Assembly (NCBI GenBank): GCA_025360015.1
Contig: JANYCZ010000036.1
Span: 1 to 64,000 of the forward strand
DNA: 64,000 nt
Origin: Verrucomicrobiota bacterium
GTDB lineage: Bacteria; Verrucomicrobiota; Verrucomicrobiia; Verrucomicrobiales; Verrucomicrobiaceae
Reading direction: 5' to 3'
This document shows positions 44,431 through 53,175 of the stretch, in pieces (within the stretch, counting starts at the first letter, position 1; each line of letters begins with the position of its first letter). Under the pieces are notes generated by a model. That model did not search any database. It saw nothing but the letters and a program-made list of their open reading frames with translations, and was not told the DNA's origin. A program made the position numbers and the translations under genes.

Positions 44431-45918
44431 ATGACATCTCCATTCCACATCACCGCCGAAGCCGAAGCCATCCTTCCTGCCCGCAACAACGCGGGTAAAC
44501 CGATCACTGTGATCGGCACGGAAGCGATTCGTTCCGGCTTTGACCAAACCTGCATTGAGCAGGCTCTAAACTCGCGCTCCGCTCCAGGCGTGACCGATCT
44601 CGTGCTCAATCCTGACGCGCATGCCGGTTACGGTGCCCCGGTGGGTTGCGTGATGGTTTCGCCAACGCACATCTATCCAGGCCCTGTGGGCGTGGACATC
44701 AAGTGCTCCATGTCGCTGCTGCAGATGAACATCCCTGCCGATGCGATCGTGGACAAAGGGGTGCGCCGCCGTCTCATTGACGCCATCTTGGAGCGTACGC
44801 CTACCGGCGCGGGCCGTGGTCAGCGCGAGGCGAAAAAATCGCGCCGTGTCTCCGCTGATCTCGGTGTGCAGGTGTGCACCGAAGGCGCCCGCAAGAGCGT
44901 ATGCGAAGCACTCGGCATCCCGCCGGAGTGGGCGTTGCGCTGCGAGGACAGCGCGCACCTCGGTCATGATGGAAATGTCTCCACGTTGGATGAGCGCCTG
45001 GACAAGATGCGCTCGTTCAACGGCTTCTCCGGATTTGAAAACAAGATGATGCAGCTCGGCTCTTACGGTGGTGGAAATCACTTCGGTGAGTGCGAGGTGG
45101 TGCAGCTTGACGATGATCCTGCCATGCGTCAGACCGCCGAGGTCTTCGGCCTGCAGGACAACCACGTCGCCTTCCTCAGCCACTGCGGATCGCGCGGGTT
45201 TGGGAACATTCTGGCGCAGCGTCAGTTCAAAGCGCTGGAAGGTTTCTTCCGCACCTGGGGCCTCGCATTTCCTGCCGAAGACAAACAGCTTGTCTATGCC
45301 CCGCTCGGAACCCCCGAGGCGGACGCGTATCTGGATGACATGGCTCTCGGGGCGAACTTCGCCACGGTGAACCACATGCTCATCAATGCGCTCGTGCTGG
45401 AGGCTTTCCAGGAAGTGCTGCCAGGGGCGAAAGGTCAGCTCGTGTACTTCATCAGCCACAACATCGCCCGTCAGGAGGTCGTGGACAACCAGCTCGCCTG
45501 GGTTCACCGCAAAGGCGCAACTCGCGCCTTCCCAGGTGGACACCACGCGCTCAAGGACACCCCTTTTGCCAACACCGGCCACCCAATCCTGCTGCCGGGA
45601 AATCCGCGCGATGGTTCCGTGATCATGGTGGCAAAACCCGATGCCGTGAAAACCTGCTACAGTGTGAACCACGGTGCCGGCCGCTGCATGGGCCGCAAAG
45701 CCGCTGCTCGTACACTCGATCAAAAGAGCGTCGATGCCGACTTCGAAACCCACGACATCCTCTACAACGCCCGCCAGTACCCGATCGACGAAGCCCCCAA
45801 CGCTTACAAGGATTTCAAAGAAGTCCTCCGCAGCGTCGAAGCCGCCGGTCTGGCCCAGCAGGTGTGCAAACTCAAAGCCCGCTTCGTCATCAAGGACGCG
45901 GCGGAGGCGGATGATTGA
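44431..45918 (+). CDS. rtcB: RtcB-type RNA ligase
   Basis: 495 residues. GTP- and Mn2+-dependent ligase joining 2',3'-cyclic phosphate (or 3'-phosphate) to 5'-OH RNA ends. Seen: NPDAHAGYGAPVGCV, the metal Cys92 in GVDIKCSM, GGGNHFGE, HCGSRGFG, and the guanylylated His at about 414 in NHGAGRCMGRKAA. Several motifs differ slightly from Escherichia coli RtcB (GVDIKCS for GVDIGCG). It sits behind the Y-RNA array in the RtcR-controlled operon. Confidence 0.96.
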   Translation: MTSPFHITAEAEAILPARNNAGKPITVIGTEAIRSGFDQTCIEQALNSRSAPGVTDLVLNPDAHAGYGAPVGCVMVSPTHIYPGPVGVDIKCSMSLLQMNIPADAIVDKGVRRRLIDAILERTPTGAGRGQREAKKSRRVSADLGVQVCTEGARKSVCEALGIPPEWALRCEDSAHLGHDGNVSTLDERLDKMRSFNGFSGFENKMMQLGSYGGGNHFGECEVVQLDDDPAMRQTAEVFGLQDNHVAFLSHCGSRGFGNILAQRQFKALEGFFRTWGLAFPAEDKQLVYAPLGTPEADAYLDDMALGANFATVNHMLINALVLEAFQEVLPGAKGQLVYFISHNIARQEVVDNQLAWVHRKGATRAFPGGHHALKDTPFANTGHPILLPGNPRDGSVIMVAKPDAVKTCYSVNHGAGRCMGRKAAARTLDQKSVDADFETHDILYNARQYPIDEAPNAYKDFKEVLRSVEAAGLAQQVCKLKARFVIKDAAEADD

Positions 45919-45945
45919 GAAAATGAGCGTTAACCCAAATAACTG

Positions 45946-46335
45946 GTGAACAGTCAAAAAACAGAGCCCATTTCAACATGGGTAGAAGTAGAGGAGGATC
46001 ACGATTCTGGAGGGATGATGCTGTCTGGTGATCGGACCGGCCTGATGGCCCTTCGCGATGCCATTGATATTGCGATTGCTGAGGGAGAAGCTCCAATTGC
46101 TGCCGAGTGTGTAGAATTCAGTGGAGTGCGTCGTGTCGATGCACTCCGCAAACCCGAACCTCAATCTTTCCACTCGAAATTGGCGGGAGCGGGTTGTTTG
46201 ATTTTCATTGTCATCGGTTTCTTGATTTTTTTACTCGGGATCTGGCAGTTGAAATCTCTCATTCTGCGCTTCGGACGCGGTGCAGCCGAGGTCACAGCCC
46301 CGTCATGCTCATGGACGCTTGCCAAACAAACATGA
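45946..46335 (+). CDS. small membrane protein between rtcB and rtcA
   Basis: 129 residues, GTG start. The soluble N-terminal part (about 1-80: STWVEVEEDHDSGGMMLSGDRTGLMALRDAIDIAI) is followed by one hydrophobic helix (about 85-105, GCLIFIVIGFLIFLLGIW). No family is recognised. It ends in an ATGA overlap with rtcA, so it is part of the repair operon. A stress-related or membrane-tethering role is only a guess. Confidence 0.65.
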   Translation: MNSQKTEPISTWVEVEEDHDSGGMMLSGDRTGLMALRDAIDIAIAEGEAPIAAECVEFSGVRRVDALRKPEPQSFHSKLAGAGCLIFIVIGFLIFLLGIWQLKSLILRFGRGAAEVTAPSCSWTLAKQT

Positions 46336-47423
46336 AATCCACCCCCATCCTCCAAATCTCCGGCGAATCCGGCGGCGGTCAGTTGCTGCGCTCTTCACTC
46401 TCTCTGTCGCTCGTCACCGGACGTCCATTTCGCATGACAAACATTCGTGGCAAGCGGCCCAAGCCAGGCCTGATGCGTCAGCATCTCACCTGCGTGAAAG
46501 CCGCAGCTGAAGTCTGTGACGCGAGCGTCGATGGCGCGGAGCTGGGCTCGGTGGAGCTTGTGTTCTGTCCCGGGAAAATCGTGGGAGGCGACTATTCCTT
46601 TGCCATCGGGTCGGGCGGCAGCACCACCCTTGTCTTGCAAACCCTGCTTCCCGCGCTGTTGCATGCAGAGGTGTCGAGCACAGTGCGCATCGAAGGCGGG
46701 ACGCACAACCCAATGGCACCGCCCTTTGAATTCATCGAGCAATGCTACCTGCCGGTGGTTCAGCGCATGGGTGTGGATGCCTCGGTAAAGCTGGAGCGAC
46801 ATGGCTTCATGCAGGCGGGTGGCGGTGCCATCACGGCGGCCATTTCCCCCATCAAGAAGTGGGAGAAACTCATTCTCACGGATCGCGGAGATACGGTGGA
46901 AACGTTTGGTCGTGTTCTTCATGCTCATCTGCCAGGTGACATCGCGAAGCGAGAGATCGCAACGGCTTCGAACCTCCTTGGTTGGGCTGACAGTCACATT
47001 GAACTGCGCTACGCAAATGACAGCACAGGTCCCGGGAATGTCCTCCTGCTCGGCGCGCGCTTTGCGAATGTTTGCGAAATCAGCAGCGGGATCGCGCAGC
47101 AGGGCAAGTCTTCTGAGGCCGTGGCGACGGGCGCAGCAAAGGGACTGCGCGCATATCTCGCGTCGTCCGCACCCGTGGGCGCTCACCTGGCCGATCAACT
47201 GCTGCTGCCCATGGCTCTGGCAGGCGGCGGTGTGTTTCACACCCTGTCGATCACCGATCACACTCGGACGAACATAGCGCTGATCGAGCAGTTCCTGCCC
47301 GTGAAATTCATAGTCGAAGAACTGGAGCCAGGCGTGAAGCAAATTCGCTGCGGTTTGATCCCGCCGCCCTCCATCACTCCGCCCAGGCTTCACGCAGCAG
47401 GCGCAGGTAGTTGCCGTGCATGA
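46332..47423 (+). CDS. rtcA: RNA 3'-terminal phosphate cyclase RtcA
   Basis: 363 residues. It converts 3'-phosphate ends into 2',3'-cyclic phosphate with ATP, preparing ends for RtcB. Family motifs: ISGESGGGQLLRSSLSLSLVTGRPF, RGKRPKPGLMRQHL, HLADQLLLPMALAGGG and the adenylylated His at about 310 in TDHTRTNIALIEQF. The C-terminal 15-20 residues (after IRCGLI) are an unusual low-complexity tail that overlaps the convergent dipeptidase gene by 50 bp. Confidence 0.95.
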   Translation: MKSTPILQISGESGGGQLLRSSLSLSLVTGRPFRMTNIRGKRPKPGLMRQHLTCVKAAAEVCDASVDGAELGSVELVFCPGKIVGGDYSFAIGSGGSTTLVLQTLLPALLHAEVSSTVRIEGGTHNPMAPPFEFIEQCYLPVVQRMGVDASVKLERHGFMQAGGGAITAAISPIKKWEKLILTDRGDTVETFGRVLHAHLPGDIAKREIATASNLLGWADSHIELRYANDSTGPGNVLLLGARFANVCEISSGIAQQGKSSEAVATGAAKGLRAYLASSAPVGAHLADQLLLPMALAGGGVFHTLSITDHTRTNIALIEQFLPVKFIVEELEPGVKQIRCGLIPPPSITPPRLHAAGAGSCRA

Positions 47424-48450
47424 TGTTGGCGATGTCCGCGTCCTTGTAGCCGCGCTTTTGCAGCATGGCGGGGATGCGGGAGAGATCGGCGATGGTGTCG
47501 AGATCCTCCGGCGTCTGCTCGGTGCCGTAGCCACCGTCGAGATCTGTGCCGATGCCGCTGTGCAAGGTGTTGCCGGCAAGCTGGCAGACGTGGTCGATGT
47601 GGTCGCAGATCACTTCGAGCTTGAGGCCCACTTCCTGCGGCGTGGTCTTGCCACGGATCCAACCGGGGATCATCATCCAGGCATCCAGTGCAGCGCCGAC
47701 GACGCCACCGCGTTCAATGAGGGCCTTGATCTGGTCATCGGAAAACTGGCGCGGGTCCGGGACGAGAGCGCGGCAGTTGCTATGGCTGGCCCAGACGGTG
47801 CCCTGATGAATGTCCAGCGCCTCCCAGAAGCAGTCATCGCTGAGATGTGTGACATCGAGGATCATGCCCAGGCGGTCCATTTCCTGGATCAACTCTTTGC
47901 CACCAGCGGGCAGAGGGCCCACCATGTCGTGACCCAGCGCGTACCGGCAGACGCCGTAGTGCGCGGGGCCCATGGCGCGCAGTCCCTGCTCCCAGGCTTT
48001 TTCGAGATGGCCCACGCTGCGGATGGAATCAGCACCTTCCAGGCTGAGGATGTAGCCGATGGCTTTTTTGTCATCGGGAATGGTGGTGTCGTTCCAAAGG
48101 GCGATCATTTCATCGAGCTCGCGCACATTGGTGATCTGACGCATTTCTCCAGCTTCCTCCATAGCGCGATACCATGAGAGCTGGCCCTGAGTTTCCGCCC
48201 AGGCCTGCTCCGCAGACATCCACCCTGCGATAGGGGAGGGGCCGGGCATGCAACCCGCGAGCTGGGTGGCGACGCAGATGCCGACTTTTCCACGCCGCAT
48301 GTCGGGAAAGGCGGTGGTGCCGCAGGCGCGTCCTTTGCCGGTCATGCCCGCCTCCCGACGGCGAATCTCATGCACGGGGAGGCGGAGGTCGCGATTGAAG
48401 CCGCCGAGGGCATTGAGACTGAGGTCGAGGTGGGCGTCGAAGGTAAGCAT
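47374..48450 (-). CDS. membrane dipeptidase, peptidase family M19
   Basis: 358 residues, renal dipeptidase-like zinc enzyme that cleaves dipeptides including D-residue C-termini. Seen: the N-terminal FDAHLDL (metal HxD), LSLEGADSI, LDVTHLSDDCFWEAL and ASHSNCRAL (metal ligands) and the C-terminal GTDLDGGYG. No signal peptide is evident, so it is probably cytoplasmic. It is a single gene, convergent with rtcA. Confidence 0.9.
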   Translation of the reverse strand: MLTFDAHLDLSLNALGGFNRDLRLPVHEIRRREAGMTGKGRACGTTAFPDMRRGKVGICVATQLAGCMPGPSPIAGWMSAEQAWAETQGQLSWYRAMEEAGEMRQITNVRELDEMIALWNDTTIPDDKKAIGYILSLEGADSIRSVGHLEKAWEQGLRAMGPAHYGVCRYALGHDMVGPLPAGGKELIQEMDRLGMILDVTHLSDDCFWEALDIHQGTVWASHSNCRALVPDPRQFSDDQIKALIERGGVVGAALDAWMMIPGWIRGKTTPQEVGLKLEVICDHIDHVCQLAGNTLHSGIGTDLDGGYGTEQTPEDLDTIADLSRIPAMLQKRGYKDADIANIMHGNYLRLLREAWAE

Positions 48451-48500
48451 GGGAGAGAATGACGAATGTGCGCGTCAGTCTACGCAGGCAGCATCATGGG

Positions 48501-49184
48501 TCATTCAAAGCGATAGCCCGCGCCATGCACGGTGCGAATGATTCGAGGCTGTGCGGGGTCTTTTTCGATGCGTTTGCGCAACTGCGAAATGTGCTGATCC
48601 AGCGCCCGGCTTTCAGGGAAGTAGTCCACGCCCCAGACTTCATCGGCCAGGGTGTTACGGTCGATGACCTTGCCCCGGCGGTCGTAAAGCAGGCGCAGTA
48701 CTTTGACATCGCGGGGGCTCAGGGCGAGCTCGAGCTTGTCACGATAGGCGCGCAGTTCCGTGGGGACGATGCGCAGGTCATCCATGGTGAAGTCATCATC
48801 CGTCCTGCCGCCGCCACGTGAGGCCGTACGGCGCAGAATGGCGCGGATGCGGGCGATGATCTCCTTCACACCAAAGGGCTTGGTCATGTAGTCATCGGCC
48901 CCGAGTTCGAGTCCGAGGACTGTGTCGATCTCCTCGGCTTTGGCCGTGAGAAAGAGGATGGGCACTTTTTCATCCTGGCGGCGGATTTGTTTGCACACCT
49001 CATAGCCATTGAGGCCGGGCATCATGACATCCAGACACACGAAGTCCGGACTCTCAGCGCGGAAAAAATCCACCGCCTGCAGGCCGTCACTGGCGGGGAT
49101 GACTTCGTAGCCTTCCATGGTGAGCACTTCGCGCAGCGCATCGCGTGTGTGGTCGTCGTCTTCGGCGATGAGTATTTTAGTCAT
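48501..49184 (-). CDS. OmpR/PhoB-family response regulator
   Basis: 227 residues. The receiver has the phospho-acceptor Asp in FVCLDVMMPGLNG and the Lys in YMTKPFG. A linker of Arg/Gly-rich residues leads to a winged helix (SPRDVKVLRLLYDRRG, HISQLRKRIEKDP, RTVHGAGYRFE). It is coupled by a 4-bp overlap to the upstream kinase gene. Three heptamer direct repeats of Pho-box spacing lie upstream of the pair and may be its target. Confidence 0.9.
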   Translation of the reverse strand: MTKILIAEDDDHTRDALREVLTMEGYEVIPASDGLQAVDFFRAESPDFVCLDVMMPGLNGYEVCKQIRRQDEKVPILFLTAKAEEIDTVLGLELGADDYMTKPFGVKEIIARIRAILRRTASRGGGRTDDDFTMDDLRIVPTELRAYRDKLELALSPRDVKVLRLLYDRRGKVIDRNTLADEVWGVDYFPESRALDQHISQLRKRIEKDPAQPRIIRTVHGAGYRFE

Positions 49185-50857
49185 GACTTGTTAGGGAGGG
49201 TGAGAATGAAGCGCGCGCCGTCGCGGTAATTAGGGCACACCGTGAGCGAGCCGCCATGCAATTGTGCCAGTTCGCGCGAGATGGTCAATCCGATGCCGGT
49301 GCCGCTCACACCTTCGGCCAGGTCCGAGCGGAGGCGTTCAAAGGGTTCGAAAACGGTGCGGCGTTTGCCGGACGGAATGCCCGGGCCGTGATCCTCCACG
49401 ATGATGCGCGTGCTGCGCTCGTCGTGCTCCGTGCGGATGGCGATCCACTTGCCGGCGTTGGCGTATTTATCCACGTTGGAAATGAGGTTGCCGAGGATCT
49501 GCTCAATGGCATCTGGGTCGGCCATGACGGTCTCCGGCCCGCTGAGGGAGGTGACGATTTCAAAGCCCTTGTTTTCGAGCAGTGGTTTCCAGAACTCAGC
49601 AATGCGCGACACGTTTTGATCCAGCGCCAGCAGCTTGGGCTGGATGGTCAGCTTGTCACGCTGCTGACGGGCGTAGTTCAGGACGTTTTGGATCAGGCGG
49701 TCCAGGCGGCAGGTTTCCGCCTCCACCACCCCCAGCTGGCGCTTTGCGATGGTATCTCCCTGCGACTCCGCGCGGTGCGCTGCCATTTCCGCGTAGAGGC
49801 GGATGTTGGTGAGCGGCGTCTTCAGCTCATGGGAGATCTGATTGACGAATGTGACGCGCTGCTGCGCCACGCGGATCTCACTGGCACTTTCATGGAAGTA
49901 GAGCCAGCCCACCACAAAGACAAGCATGATGCCGGAGCTGACGCCGAGCAGGATCGGAAAGAGGTAGGGCTTTGGAAACTCCTCATTCGCGGGTGTGTAG
50001 GCCATCTCCCACTGTGAGAGCGGCTCCGAGCAGGCGCGGTGGGCGGCCGGAGTGCCTTCGGACCCAGGCAGCCTCTTGCCCCATTCATGCAGGGGGATGC
50101 CTCTGACCGTAGTCAGCATCATGCGGCCGGGAGGGATGGCCAGTCCGGGCTGCGGCAGGCGCTGAAACAGGGAGTTCATCAGCATCTGCGGGTTCATCAG
50201 GGCGCAGCTCAGACTGCCATCAGCAAAGCGGTGCCAGTAGATAAAGACCGAATCCCCCACATGCCAGCCGCTCCAGGACATGGGGGTCTCAGACTGCACC
50301 GGACGGTCGTCAATGTGGTAGCCGAACATCTTGAGGTAGGTCATCCACTGGGAGGAGCGCTGCTGGACGGATGACAGCCGGGAAACATAGACACGCTGAA
50401 ACGGCGGGCCGCCGTCCTCCAACACGGAGACAAACTGCGGCATGCTGTCGGGATTCCGGGTGGATTCCAGAATGGCCTTGATACGGTCTTCAGCTTTGAA
50501 AATCTCCCCCGGCTCATAGTTGGCCATGCCCTCAAACGATTCGATGGGCGCGGTTTCGCCCTCTCCGGTCACAGACCACGTCTGCGCGATCCACGGGTGC
50601 GTGGCCAGCCGCTGGGACATCAGACGGGCTGAGCCGATACTTTGCGCACCCCAGACATCTAGCCGGTCAGTGAGCTGCCGCATATCGTGGAGAAGGTGCT
50701 GGTCTGACGAGCTAAGACGCTCAGCCAGAATGGCCTGCATGGAGGCATCGGTGCGCTTTTCGGCGTCGCGAATGAGGTACGTTCCCAGCCAGGCCAGCAG
50801 GGCCAGGGGCAGGATCACCAGGATGATGAAGAGAATCGTGGAGCGGCGTTGGAACAT
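49181..50857 (-). CDS. membrane sensor histidine kinase
   Basis: 558 residues. Transmembrane helix 1 (about 8-28), a periplasmic sensing region of about 270 residues with no named domain seen, helix 2 (about 293-315, LLGVSSGIMLVFVVGWLYF), HisKA with FVNQISHELKTPLTNIRLYAEM, and an ATPase domain (NLISNVDKYANAG, DHGPGIP, GTGIGLTIS). It is the partner of the response regulator downstream. Its signal is unknown. Confidence 0.9.
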   Translation of the reverse strand: MFQRRSTILFIILVILPLALLAWLGTYLIRDAEKRTDASMQAILAERLSSSDQHLLHDMRQLTDRLDVWGAQSIGSARLMSQRLATHPWIAQTWSVTGEGETAPIESFEGMANYEPGEIFKAEDRIKAILESTRNPDSMPQFVSVLEDGGPPFQRVYVSRLSSVQQRSSQWMTYLKMFGYHIDDRPVQSETPMSWSGWHVGDSVFIYWHRFADGSLSCALMNPQMLMNSLFQRLPQPGLAIPPGRMMLTTVRGIPLHEWGKRLPGSEGTPAAHRACSEPLSQWEMAYTPANEEFPKPYLFPILLGVSSGIMLVFVVGWLYFHESASEIRVAQQRVTFVNQISHELKTPLTNIRLYAEMAAHRAESQGDTIAKRQLGVVEAETCRLDRLIQNVLNYARQQRDKLTIQPKLLALDQNVSRIAEFWKPLLENKGFEIVTSLSGPETVMADPDAIEQILGNLISNVDKYANAGKWIAIRTEHDERSTRIIVEDHGPGIPSGKRRTVFEPFERLRSDLAEGVSGTGIGLTISRELAQLHGGSLTVCPNYRDGARFILTLPNKS

Positions 50858-50924
50858 GCGCGAGGCGGATAATTTAGCCTCGCGATTTATTTGGTCATCT
50901 AAATTTTATAAAAACCATAAAAAG

Positions 50925-50957
50925 AACCGGGACGGACTTTTAAGGTCCGCCCCGGTT
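50925..50957 (-). terminator. rho-independent terminator, minus strand
   Basis: Hairpin AACCGGG-a-CGGAC, 7-nt loop, GTCCG-c-CCCGGTT; read on the minus strand it is followed by CTTTTTATGGTTTTTATA. No recognised minus-strand gene ends here, since the nearest upstream one (asd) has its own terminator at 51146-51180. A short untranslated transcript may therefore end at this point. Confidence 0.65.
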
Positions 50958-51092
50958 GATTCGTTAGGAGTCTCCAACAGCCAGAAGGATAACCACACTT
51001 GAAGAAAGGGTTGATCTGAGGTTCAGGGCCGACGCCGCGCTCCTTTGATCTGTGGGTATCTTCTCACAGCCGGAAAACAAAGCGTCAGCAGC

Positions 51093-51121
51093 TTGTGAGC
51101 AGGTTGTAAGGAAATTGTAAG
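51093..51121 (-). promoter_or_regulatory. Pho-box-like triple direct repeat
   Basis: On the minus strand CTTACAA-TTTC-CTTACAA-CCTG-CTCACAA: three heptamers with exact 11-bp spacing, the layout of PhoB-type sites. It lies 236 bp upstream of the kinase-regulator pair in the gene-free stretch 50858-51207. Between it and the terminator at 50925-50957 I see no credible protein gene, so it may drive a small RNA or, by read-through, the two-component pair. Confidence 0.45.
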
Positions 51122-51145
51122 GCGTCTTTTTCTCCACCCCCCCAA

Positions 51146-51180
51146 ACAAAAAGGCGGAGCCAACCCGTGGCCCCGCCTTT
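51146..51180 (-). terminator. rho-independent terminator of asd
   Basis: Stem AAAGGCGG-a-GCCA, loop ACCCG, TGGC-c-CCGCCTTT; on the minus strand it ends in CCTTTTTGTTT. It starts 28 bp past the asd stop codon. Confidence 0.8.
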
Positions 51181-51207
51181 CATGAATCGTTGGCTAAGTC
51201 AGGCTGC

Positions 51208-52233
51208 TTACAGCAGGCACTCCGCGATCTGCACCGCATTCAGCGCCGCACCTTTGAGGAGCTGGTCACCGACGACCCAGAAGGCCAGACCATTGTCGAG
51301 GGCGCAATCCATGCGGATGCGGCCGACGGCGCAGTTGTCGCGGCCCGCGATGTCGAGGGCGAGCGGATAGACCTTGTTCGCGGTGTCGTCGAGCACGTCC
51401 AGACCTGGAGCCTTGCTGAGCACTTCGCGTGCAGTTTCAACAGTGATGGGCTTTTCAAACTCTGCGCTGATGGCGATGCTGTGCGCACGGAAGACCGGGA
51501 TGCGGACGCAGGTCACAGACGCACGGAACTTGTCGTGGTGCATGATCTTGCGGCCCTCGTTCTCCATCTTCATCTCTTCTTTGGTGTAGCCGGACTCCAG
51601 GAAGGAATCCACATGGGGGATGGCGTTGAAGGCGATCTGGTGCGGATACACATGCGGCTTGCTGTCCAGCTTTGCAGCATCCCAGGCGCGGTTTTCACTG
51701 GCCCATTCGCGGGACTGGTTGGCGAGCTCCTCAATCGCCTGCGCACCCGTGCCGGACACGGCCTGGTAGCTGGAGGCAAAGATGCGCTTCACACCGAAAG
51801 CTTGGTGCAGCGGATACAACGCCATCAGCGAGATGGCCGTGGTGCAGTTCGGATTGGCGAGGATGCCCTTGTGGGACTTCACGTCCGCAGCATTGATTTC
51901 CGGCACCACGAGAGGGACGTTCGGGTCCTGCCGGAAGAAGGAGGAATTGTCCACCACCACGGCACCCGCTTTCACCGCATGCGGGGCAAAATCCCGCGAG
52001 ATGCCGCCGCCCGCGCTGAACAGCGCGATGTCGATGCCTTTAAAAGAATCCGGAGTCAGCTCCTGAATGGTGATGTTCTCGCCCTTGAATTTCAGCTTCT
52101 TCCCGGCGCTGCGTGCGGAGGCAAGGAGGGTAAGCTGGCCGACGGGAAACTTACGCTCTTCCAGGCAGCGGATCATCTCCGCGCCCACAGCGCCTGTGGC
52201 TCCGACGATGGCGACATTCTTCAGGGTGCTCAT
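51208..52233 (-). CDS. asd: aspartate-semialdehyde dehydrogenase
   Basis: 341 residues. It reduces aspartyl phosphate to aspartate semialdehyde (lysine, threonine, methionine, diaminopimelate). Seen: the Rossmann start VAIVGATGAVGAEMIRCLEER, the catalytic Cys in ANPNCTTAIS and the later VRIPVFRAHSIAI with the active-site His. It is followed by a terminator, so it is transcribed alone. I see no lysine riboswitch in the upstream spacer. Confidence 0.95.
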   Translation of the reverse strand: MSTLKNVAIVGATGAVGAEMIRCLEERKFPVGQLTLLASARSAGKKLKFKGENITIQELTPDSFKGIDIALFSAGGGISRDFAPHAVKAGAVVVDNSSFFRQDPNVPLVVPEINAADVKSHKGILANPNCTTAISLMALYPLHQAFGVKRIFASSYQAVSGTGAQAIEELANQSREWASENRAWDAAKLDSKPHVYPHQIAFNAIPHVDSFLESGYTKEEMKMENEGRKIMHHDKFRASVTCVRIPVFRAHSIAISAEFEKPITVETAREVLSKAPGLDVLDDTANKVYPLALDIAGRDNCAVGRIRMDCALDNGLAFWVVGDQLLKGAALNAVQIAECLL

Positions 52234-52450
52234 GGTATTCTACTAACGAGGGGTTGGTTCAAAGGGGCCGCGATAGTAAGGCCTCACCCGCCGGATGCAA
52301 GGACGGGTAAACAGCCGGAAAGGCAGCGCCTTCCCCTGTAATCCTTCTCCTCCTCCCGGCTTCTGAAGCCTCTCCCGCATCCTCCATCCTTCCGCCTCGC
52401 TTTCTCGCAACCTCCTCCCCTCCGAAACCAAGCTCCCCAAAACTCCCACC

Positions 52451-52497
52451 TTGACTTCGTGTTAAAAATACACATTACTTCGTGTGTGAAACACACG
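52451..52497 (+). promoter_or_regulatory. promoter region and candidate NrtR operators
   Basis: TTGACT at 52451-52456 could be a -35, with a weak -10 (ATTACT, 52474-52479) after 17 bp. Two inverted repeats overlap it: GTGTTAAAAATACAC (52459-52473) and CGTGTGTGAAACACACG (52481-52497). Both are preceded by ACTTCGTGT or a close match, 23 bp apart. The second spans the GTG start codon of nrtR, which would make the mRNA nearly leaderless. They are attributed to autoregulation by position. Confidence 0.5.
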
Positions 52498-53175
52498 TAC
52501 GAATACTCCAGAGCCGCCCTCACCGTTGACTGCGTTGTCTTCGGCTTCGACGGCGGTGCCTTGCAGGTCCTGCTCATCCGCCGTGGTCTGGCACCCTTCA
52601 AAGACCACTGGGCCCTCCCCGGTGGTTTCGTCCGCGTCGAGGAAACCCTGGACGCCGCCGCCCGCCGCGAGCTGGAGGAAGAAACCGGCCTCAAAGACCT
52701 CTTCCTCGAGCAGCTCTACACCTTCGGCACCGTGAACCGCGATCCGCGCGAGCGCGTCGTCAGCGTCGCCTACTACGCATTAACCAAACCCGCCGATCAC
52801 ACCACCGCCGCCTCCACAGACGCCGCCGAAGCCCGCTGGTTCCCCGTGTCAGACATCCCCCCGCTTGCCTTCGACCACGCTGAAATCTTCGCCACCGCCC
52901 TCGCCCGCCTCCGCGGCAAGCTCACCTACCAGCCTGTCGGCTTCGAACTCCTCCCCCCCAAGTTCACTCTGACGCAGCTCCAGCTCCTCTACGAAAGCGT
53001 CCTCGGCACCCACATCGACAAGCGCAACTTCCGCAAAAAAGTCCTCAGCCACGACCTCCTCATCCCCCTCAAAGAACAACACCGCGAAGGCGCTCACCGC
53101 CCCGCCCAGCTCTTCCGCTTCGACCCCGTGAAGTACGAGCGCCTGAAGAAGAAGGGATTCCTTTTTGAGATATGA
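52486..53175 (+). CDS. nrtR: NrtR-type Nudix-related transcriptional regulator
   Basis: 229 residues. N-terminal Nudix-like domain ([24 protein letters not shown]) and C-terminal winged helix (about 145-229: [25 protein letters not shown]). NrtR repressors sense ADP-ribose and control NAD metabolism. Unusually the Nudix box [18 protein letters not shown] plus EEETGL fits the catalytic consensus, whereas many NrtR proteins have lost it, so it may still hydrolyse a nucleotide. It heads an eight-member operon of ADP-ribose genes, all coupled or closely spaced. Confidence 0.88.
   Translation: MKHTYEYSRAALTVDCVVFGFDGGALQVLLIRRGLAPFKDHWALPGGFVRVEETLDAAARRELEEETGLKDLFLEQLYTFGTVNRDPRERVVSVAYYALTKPADHTTAASTDAAEARWFPVSDIPPLAFDHAEIFATALARLRGKLTYQPVGFELLPPKFTLTQLQLLYESVLGTHIDKRNFRKKVLSHDLLIPLKEQHREGAHRPAQLFRFDPVKYERLKKKGFLFEI

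Noticed and set aside
50964-51149. 61-codon minus-strand frame upstream of the two-component genes
   Set aside because: It begins inside the asd terminator hairpin region and shows no domain or ribosome-binding site.
52234-52450. Lysine or other riboswitch upstream of asd
   Set aside because: No conserved riboswitch core or terminator/antiterminator pair could be seen in the spacer.
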